Shown piece by piece: positions 60,570 through 64,000 of a stretch of 64,000 bases of DNA. The notes beneath the pieces are model-generated. The model ran no database searches, was not told where the DNA came from, and was given only the letters and a program-made list of their open reading frames with translations. The stretch comes from JAVBMU01 sp031551755 (GTDB lineage: Bacteria; Actinomycetota; Actinomycetes; Actinomycetales; Cellulomonadaceae). Made by a program: the position numbers and the translations under genes. Positions within the stretch are counted from its first letter, which is position 1; each line of letters starts with the position of its first letter. The stretch is taken from assembly GCA_031551755.1 (NCBI GenBank), contig JAVBNE010000096.1:22232-86231 (forward strand), read 5' to 3'.

Positions 60570-61691
60570 TCAGTCGCGCGTGCTCCGGCGCCAACGAATA
60601 CCGGCCTCGATGAAGTCGTCGATGTCGCCGTCGAAGACCGTCGAGGGATTGCCCACCTCGTGTTCGGTGCGAAGGTCCTTCACCATTTGGTATGGCTGTA
60701 GCACGTAGGAGCGCATCTGGTCGCCCCAGCTCGCCTTGATGTCCCCTGCCATCTCCTTCTTGCGAGCGTTCTCTTCCTCCTGTCGCACCAGCAGCAACCG
60801 GGACTGCAGCACCCGAAGCGCCGCCGCGCGGTTCTGGATCTGCGACTTCTCGTTCTGCATCGAGACGACGATGCCGGTCGGGATGTGCGTCATCCGCACC
60901 GCCGAGTCGGTCGTGTTCACAGACTGCCCGCCGGGGCCGGAGGAACGGAAAACATCGACCTTGATCTCCGACTCCGGGATCTCGATCGAGTCGGTCTGCT
61001 CGATGAGCGGGATGACCTCCACGGCAGCGAACGACGTCTGCCGGCGGCCCTGGTTGTCGAAGGGCGAGATCCGCACGAGGCGATGGGTGCCGGCCTCCAC
61101 GGACAGGTTCCCAAACGCATAAGGGGCCTTCACTTCGAAGGTGGCCGACTTGAGTCCCGCCTCCTCGGCGTAGGAGGCGTCGAGGACCTGGGTCGGGTAT
61201 CCGTGGCGCTCCGCCCAGCGCAGGTACATCCTCAACAACATCTCCGCGAAGTCGGCAGCATCGATTCCCCCGGCGCCTGCCCGGATCGTCACGACAGCCT
61301 CCCGCGCGTCGTACTCCTCATTGAGCAGTGTGCGCACCTCGAGCTCCCCGAGGTCCTTGCGGATGGAATCGAACTCGGCCTCGGCTTCCTCTAACGCGGC
61401 CACCGCATCCGGATCGTCCGGGCCGGCCCCCTCACCCATCTCGACCAAGACCTCGAGATCGTCGATGCGGTCGCCCATCTTCTGAACCCGGTCAAGTTCG
61501 CCCTGGGCTACGGACAGTGCGCTTGTGACCTGTTGGGCGGCCTCTGGGTCGTCCCACAGGTTGGGCGCGGACGCCTGTTCGGACAACTCGGCGATCCGTG
61601 CGCGCAGTGCCGTCGGATCGCTCACCGCGCTGATCGATTCGAGGGTGGAACGAAGTGCTCGGATTTCGTGCGGGTAGTCGATGGTGGCCAC
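60570..61691 (-). CDS. prfB: peptide chain release factor 2
   Basis: 373 residues from a GTG. The stop-codon-reading SPF motif is in ISPFDNQGRRQTSF, and the catalytic GGQ in SSGPGGQSVNTTDSAVR. It releases peptides at UGA and UAA. The frame is continuous, with no in-frame UGA slip site near codon 25, so expression is not frameshift-controlled. It lies upstream of ftsEX, as in other actinobacteria. Confidence 0.97.
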   Translation of the reverse strand: MATIDYPHEIRALRSTLESISAVSDPTALRARIAELSEQASAPNLWDDPEAAQQVTSALSVAQGELDRVQKMGDRIDDLEVLVEMGEGAGPDDPDAVAALEEAEAEFDSIRKDLGELEVRTLLNEEYDAREAVVTIRAGAGGIDAADFAEMLLRMYLRWAERHGYPTQVLDASYAEEAGLKSATFEVKAPYAFGNLSVEAGTHRLVRISPFDNQGRRQTSFAAVEVIPLIEQTDSIEIPESEIKVDVFRSSGPGGQSVNTTDSAVRMTHIPTGIVVSMQNEKSQIQNRAAALRVLQSRLLLVRQEEENARKKEMAGDIKASWGDQMRSYVLQPYQMVKDLRTEHEVGNPSTVFDGDIDDFIEAGIRWRRSTRD

Positions 61692-61702
61692 AACGCCCAA
61701 GG

Positions 61703-62806
61703 TTACGCGACCGGCTCCGGGGGTGGAGTCACCTCGGCGAGTGCCTGCGCCCGGCCTTCTGCGCGCGCCTGGTCCAACCGACCCGCCCATCGGCGATGCT
61801 GGCGACGACGCCCCCCGCGAATACTCACGATCACCAGCAGGACCATCGCCAACCACAACAGCTGTGGCCACGGAACCAGCCAAGCCGACGCCCGGGCGTC
61901 GGCCTGCTCCGCCCCGATGTCGACGCCTGCGCGAGCAAGCGGGGTTGCCTCGACACTCACATCGGCCCGGCCCCAGGGCCATACGCCGGACACGGTCGAA
62001 CGGATCGTCCGGGACCCGCCAGGCAATAGCTCGGGCATGACCACGACCTTTGGGTCGACCGAACCTGGCGCCCGGACGATTACACGCAGGTTCGCCTGGA
62101 GCCGCACGTGTCCCCGATTGGTGACTCGATACGTAGTGACCAAGGTGCCGGGCTTCAGCGGGTTCCAGGACGGTGAGTATTGGATTCGCAGCTGGGATAT
62201 CTCCAGGGCGGCGGCGGCCTCGCCCGGGACGGTCACCAACACCCGGAAGCCGACCCGACTCTCCACCCCGACACCGCCATTGCCCGCTGAGGTGAGGGCT
62301 GCGGCGATTCCAGCTGCGTGGTCGCCGGGCCGCGCGCCTTGAGGCACGGTGAGGGTGAACGGGACGATCGCGGTGGCACCCGGTTGGACATCGACGGTCT
62401 CCTGGACCTTGATCCAGGCACCAGCATCGGTGGACGCCTGATCCGAGTCGACGATGGTGAACCTACCGGTATCGGTGAGATACCCATCGGCAGCCCGCAT
62501 CGTGAACGTCACCGGTTCGGTGGCGTAGGAGTGGATCGCCAGGTGTTCGGTGACGGACTCGCCGGGCGACAGCGTCTGCTCCACCCAGGCACGCCCGTCC
62601 GGACCAGCCGCATCGGCAGGCCGCACCGACCAGGTGATGACGTCGGGTGCGGGCGACGGTGTCCCAGCCGCGGTCGACCGCGCAGTCCTCCCGGCGGCGA
62701 TACCGGTGCCAGAACCGGGCGCTGCGACTGCCACCGCCGCGCAACCGACCACGGCGAATGCCACCGCCGAACCGAGCAGCCGTCGCGCGGTTATCGCAAG
62801 ACGCAC
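61703..62806 (-). CDS. DUF916/WxL-host-binding-like surface protein
   Basis: 367 residues. Signal peptide (~1-28), a beta-rich exported part (EQTLSPGESVTEHLAIHSYATEPVTFTMRAADG, shown in part: GESVTEHLAIHSYATEP; FTLTVPQGARPGDHAAGI), and a C-terminal helix (~318-335) with a basic cytoplasmic tail. This is the layout of DUF916 proteins that bind WxL-type surface proteins. It follows the putative WxL-like gene by 3 bp. Confidence 0.75.
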   Translation of the reverse strand: MRLAITARRLLGSAVAFAVVGCAAVAVAAPGSGTGIAAGRTARSTAAGTPSPAPDVITWSVRPADAAGPDGRAWVEQTLSPGESVTEHLAIHSYATEPVTFTMRAADGYLTDTGRFTIVDSDQASTDAGAWIKVQETVDVQPGATAIVPFTLTVPQGARPGDHAAGIAAALTSAGNGGVGVESRVGFRVLVTVPGEAAAALEISQLRIQYSPSWNPLKPGTLVTTYRVTNRGHVRLQANLRVIVRAPGSVDPKVVVMPELLPGGSRTIRSTVSGVWPWGRADVSVEATPLARAGVDIGAEQADARASAWLVPWPQLLWLAMVLLVIVSIRGGRRRQHRRWAGRLDQARAEGRAQALAEVTPPPEPVA

Positions 62807-62809
62807 GGG

Positions 62810-63445
62810 CTACTCGAAGAGCGAGAGCGTCAGTGTCGACTTGTAGGTACCCGCAGCGACATCGGGAGCCGTACGCAAGAACAGTTCCGCGCCGACGGAG
62901 TACGAGCCCGGAGCGACCTCCTCGGATGTCCGCGCCGACGTCAACAGCTCCTGATCGACCAGCCCGACGTTGTTCCCGGGCAGGGTCGGCTCGTCAAGCA
63001 CGGTGACGACCTCGTTTCCGGCATCGACCAGGCCGCCCGCGTTCCCGGCGAGCAGGTGAGGACGCCACCCCAGGTGGTCCGCGCCGATCGACGGCTGGTC
63101 GGCCGCGCCGCGGAAGTTGGTGGCTGATCCCACCACCGCCCAGTAGACGTCTGCCGGGATGTCCGCAGGTGCGCGAGTATCGGTGACCGTCACCGTCGGC
63201 AAGTCCCCTTTGAAAGTGCGCACCGTCGGCGTCGAACCTTCCTCGGTGAGCGTGACCTGGTCGTCAGCGATCGAATAAGTCAGTTCTCCAGTCGACTGGG
63301 GGGCGATCGTCACCGAGACCTCCACCCCGCTGGAGTCTTGTTCCGTGGGATCTGCGTTCGCACTCGAGGTCAGCGCGAGCGAACCCAGGACGAGGGCGCT
63401 GAAGGTGGCGGCAGCGACGTAGGTGGGGCGGGCACTGCTGTTCAT
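62810..63445 (-). CDS. secreted WxL-like surface protein
   Basis: 211 residues. A signal peptide (cleavage near SANA-DPT) is followed by a beta-rich domain with repeated Thr/Val patterns that ends AAGTYKSTLTLSLFE, the C-terminal pattern of WxL-like domains. It lacks a sortase motif and a membrane anchor, so it may depend on the DUF916-like neighbour for surface display. Function unknown. Confidence 0.65.
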   Translation of the reverse strand: MNSSARPTYVAAATFSALVLGSLALTSSANADPTEQDSSGVEVSVTIAPQSTGELTYSIADDQVTLTEEGSTPTVRTFKGDLPTVTVTDTRAPADIPADVYWAVVGSATNFRGAADQPSIGADHLGWRPHLLAGNAGGLVDAGNEVVTVLDEPTLPGNNVGLVDQELLTSARTSEEVAPGSYSVGAELFLRTAPDVAAGTYKSTLTLSLFE

Positions 63446-63525
63446 CGGTCTCTCCGTGGCAGGAGCAAGTGGACGGACATCACTTTAGCGGTCAATGCCA
63501 CCATTCCAGCACTCCGGCCGATCTG

Positions 63526-64000
63526 TCAGTCCGAGCACACGCCGGGAAGCAGTTCCTCCTTGGCCGGGGTGGTCGGCGTGGCGCCGGTCGCCGGGGCGCT
63601 TCCCGTCGCAGCTCCGGTCCCAGGTGAGGTTAAGGACTGGGAACTGCCCGATGTGGTCGTCCCGCCGGCGCCCGCGGACCCGCCCTTTTCGCCCGATGCC
63701 TGCGTGCTCGCGGTGGCCTCCGGGGCCTGTGGCGGCTCGTCGGCGATCAGTCGCTGCCAGATCTCATCGGCCTCCGGGTTCCATTCCACCCGGCCCTTCT
63801 GCCGCTTCGAGTAGACAACGGGCAACTCGGTGAAGACGATCTCAGCGGGGTCGATGTTCCGCAGGCTGTAGGCCAGGCCGGCCAGTGCCTTCGGGTCTGC
63901 CAGCTTCGGATCGGCGCTCAGCGCCTTCAAAGCCGCTTGAATGACCTGGTAGAGGCGCGGAGAGTTGGTGACGAGGTTCTGACTGAGGATCTCGCGCATC
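63526..64000 (-). CDS. LytR-CpsA-Psr family protein, C-terminal part (truncated by window edge)
   Basis: The frame is open to the window end; 157 or more codons are visible. The segment LRNIDPAEIVFTELPVV and VEWNPEADEIWQRLIADE resemble the region after the LCP catalytic domain. A Ser/Gly/Thr/Ala-rich tail follows and ends GVCSD. LCP proteins attach wall polymers to peptidoglycan. The catalytic Arg/Asp residues lie outside the window, so the assignment is tentative. Confidence 0.65.
   Translation of the reverse strand, partial: MREILSQNLVTNSPRLYQVIQAALKALSADPKLADPKALAGLAYSLRNIDPAEIVFTELPVVYSKRQKGRVEWNPEADEIWQRLIADEPPQAPEATASTQASGEKGGSAGAGGTTTSGSSQSLTSPGTGAATGSAPATGATPTTPAKEELLPGVCSD

Noticed and set aside
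60570..61691. Programmed frameshift in prfB
   Set aside because: The frame is continuous from start to SPF and GGQ motifs, with no in-frame TGA slip site near codon 25.

Overview
The window is high-GC DNA with dense, often overlapping genes and many GTG/TTG starts. It looks like an actinomycete. The blocks mutM-rnc-rpmF-yceD-(SepIVA-like)-coaD-rsmD-recG-DAK2, thiL-DUF3515-ddl-gpsA, leuD-leuC-IclR and prfB-ftsE-ftsX-M23-smpB-ssrA are all arrangements known from Actinomycetota such as Mycobacterium. L28 and L32 both keep their zinc cysteines, and the tmRNA tag (ADSKRTDFALAA) is actinobacterial in type. Propionibacteriales is my best guess at the order, but that is only an impression.

Core block 1 (1-20.3 kb): the end of a CydC-type ABC exporter, an amino-acid permease, DNA repair and translation genes, RNase III, coenzyme A synthesis, recG, a FakA-like DAK2 protein, rpmB with its terminator, thiamine-phosphate kinase, D-Ala-D-Ala ligase, an acyl-CoA dehydrogenase-fold protein, a PLP trans-sulfuration enzyme, and gpsA/plsC for phospholipid precursors.

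Accessory region (about 20.5-42.9 kb) lies between gpsA-plsC and lpd/leuDC. It holds small lipoprotein and membrane genes, an orphan C-terminus of a type I restriction HsdR subunit, a VapBC toxin-antitoxin pair, a Fic protein whose start codon directly abuts a perfect 13-bp inverted repeat, and a 12-kb siderophore-use locus. That locus contains a tandem AraC regulator, an iron box, a siderophore-interacting reductase fused to a methyltransferase-like domain, a FecB-C-D-E importer, an enterochelin-esterase-like hydrolase and an IrtAB/YbtPQ-like heterodimeric ABC transporter. No siderophore biosynthesis genes are visible. Next come a broken fic-derived gene, an AbiE toxin-antitoxin system and a two-gene cassette (GIY-YIG protein plus a helical protein). 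The cassette lies between the intact lpd and a 287-bp duplicate of the lpd 3' end. The duplicate differs at about 9 bases but only 2 amino acids, which suggests insertion of an element that supplied a replacement 3' end.

Core block 2 (42.9-53.4 kb): lpd, a luciferase-like oxidoreductase, leuD/leuC with a divergent IclR regulator, small membrane and PH-domain proteins, a PadR-controlled ABC (MacB/FtsX-type) system with a symmetrical operator, and an AlkD-type DNA glycosylase. A second small accessory patch (53.4-56.3 kb) carries hipBA plus a third gene and a truncated CDP-alcohol phosphatidyltransferase, and ends at the 3' end of the tmRNA gene. The last part (56.3-64 kb) has ssrA/smpB, an M23 peptidase with FtsEX, prfB, a DUF916/WxL-like surface pair and the C-terminus of an LCP-family protein.

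The strongest candidates for something undescribed are the GIY-YIG/helical-protein cassette at lpd, the reductase-methyltransferase fusion, and the Fic locus with its palindrome and neighbouring unknown gene.
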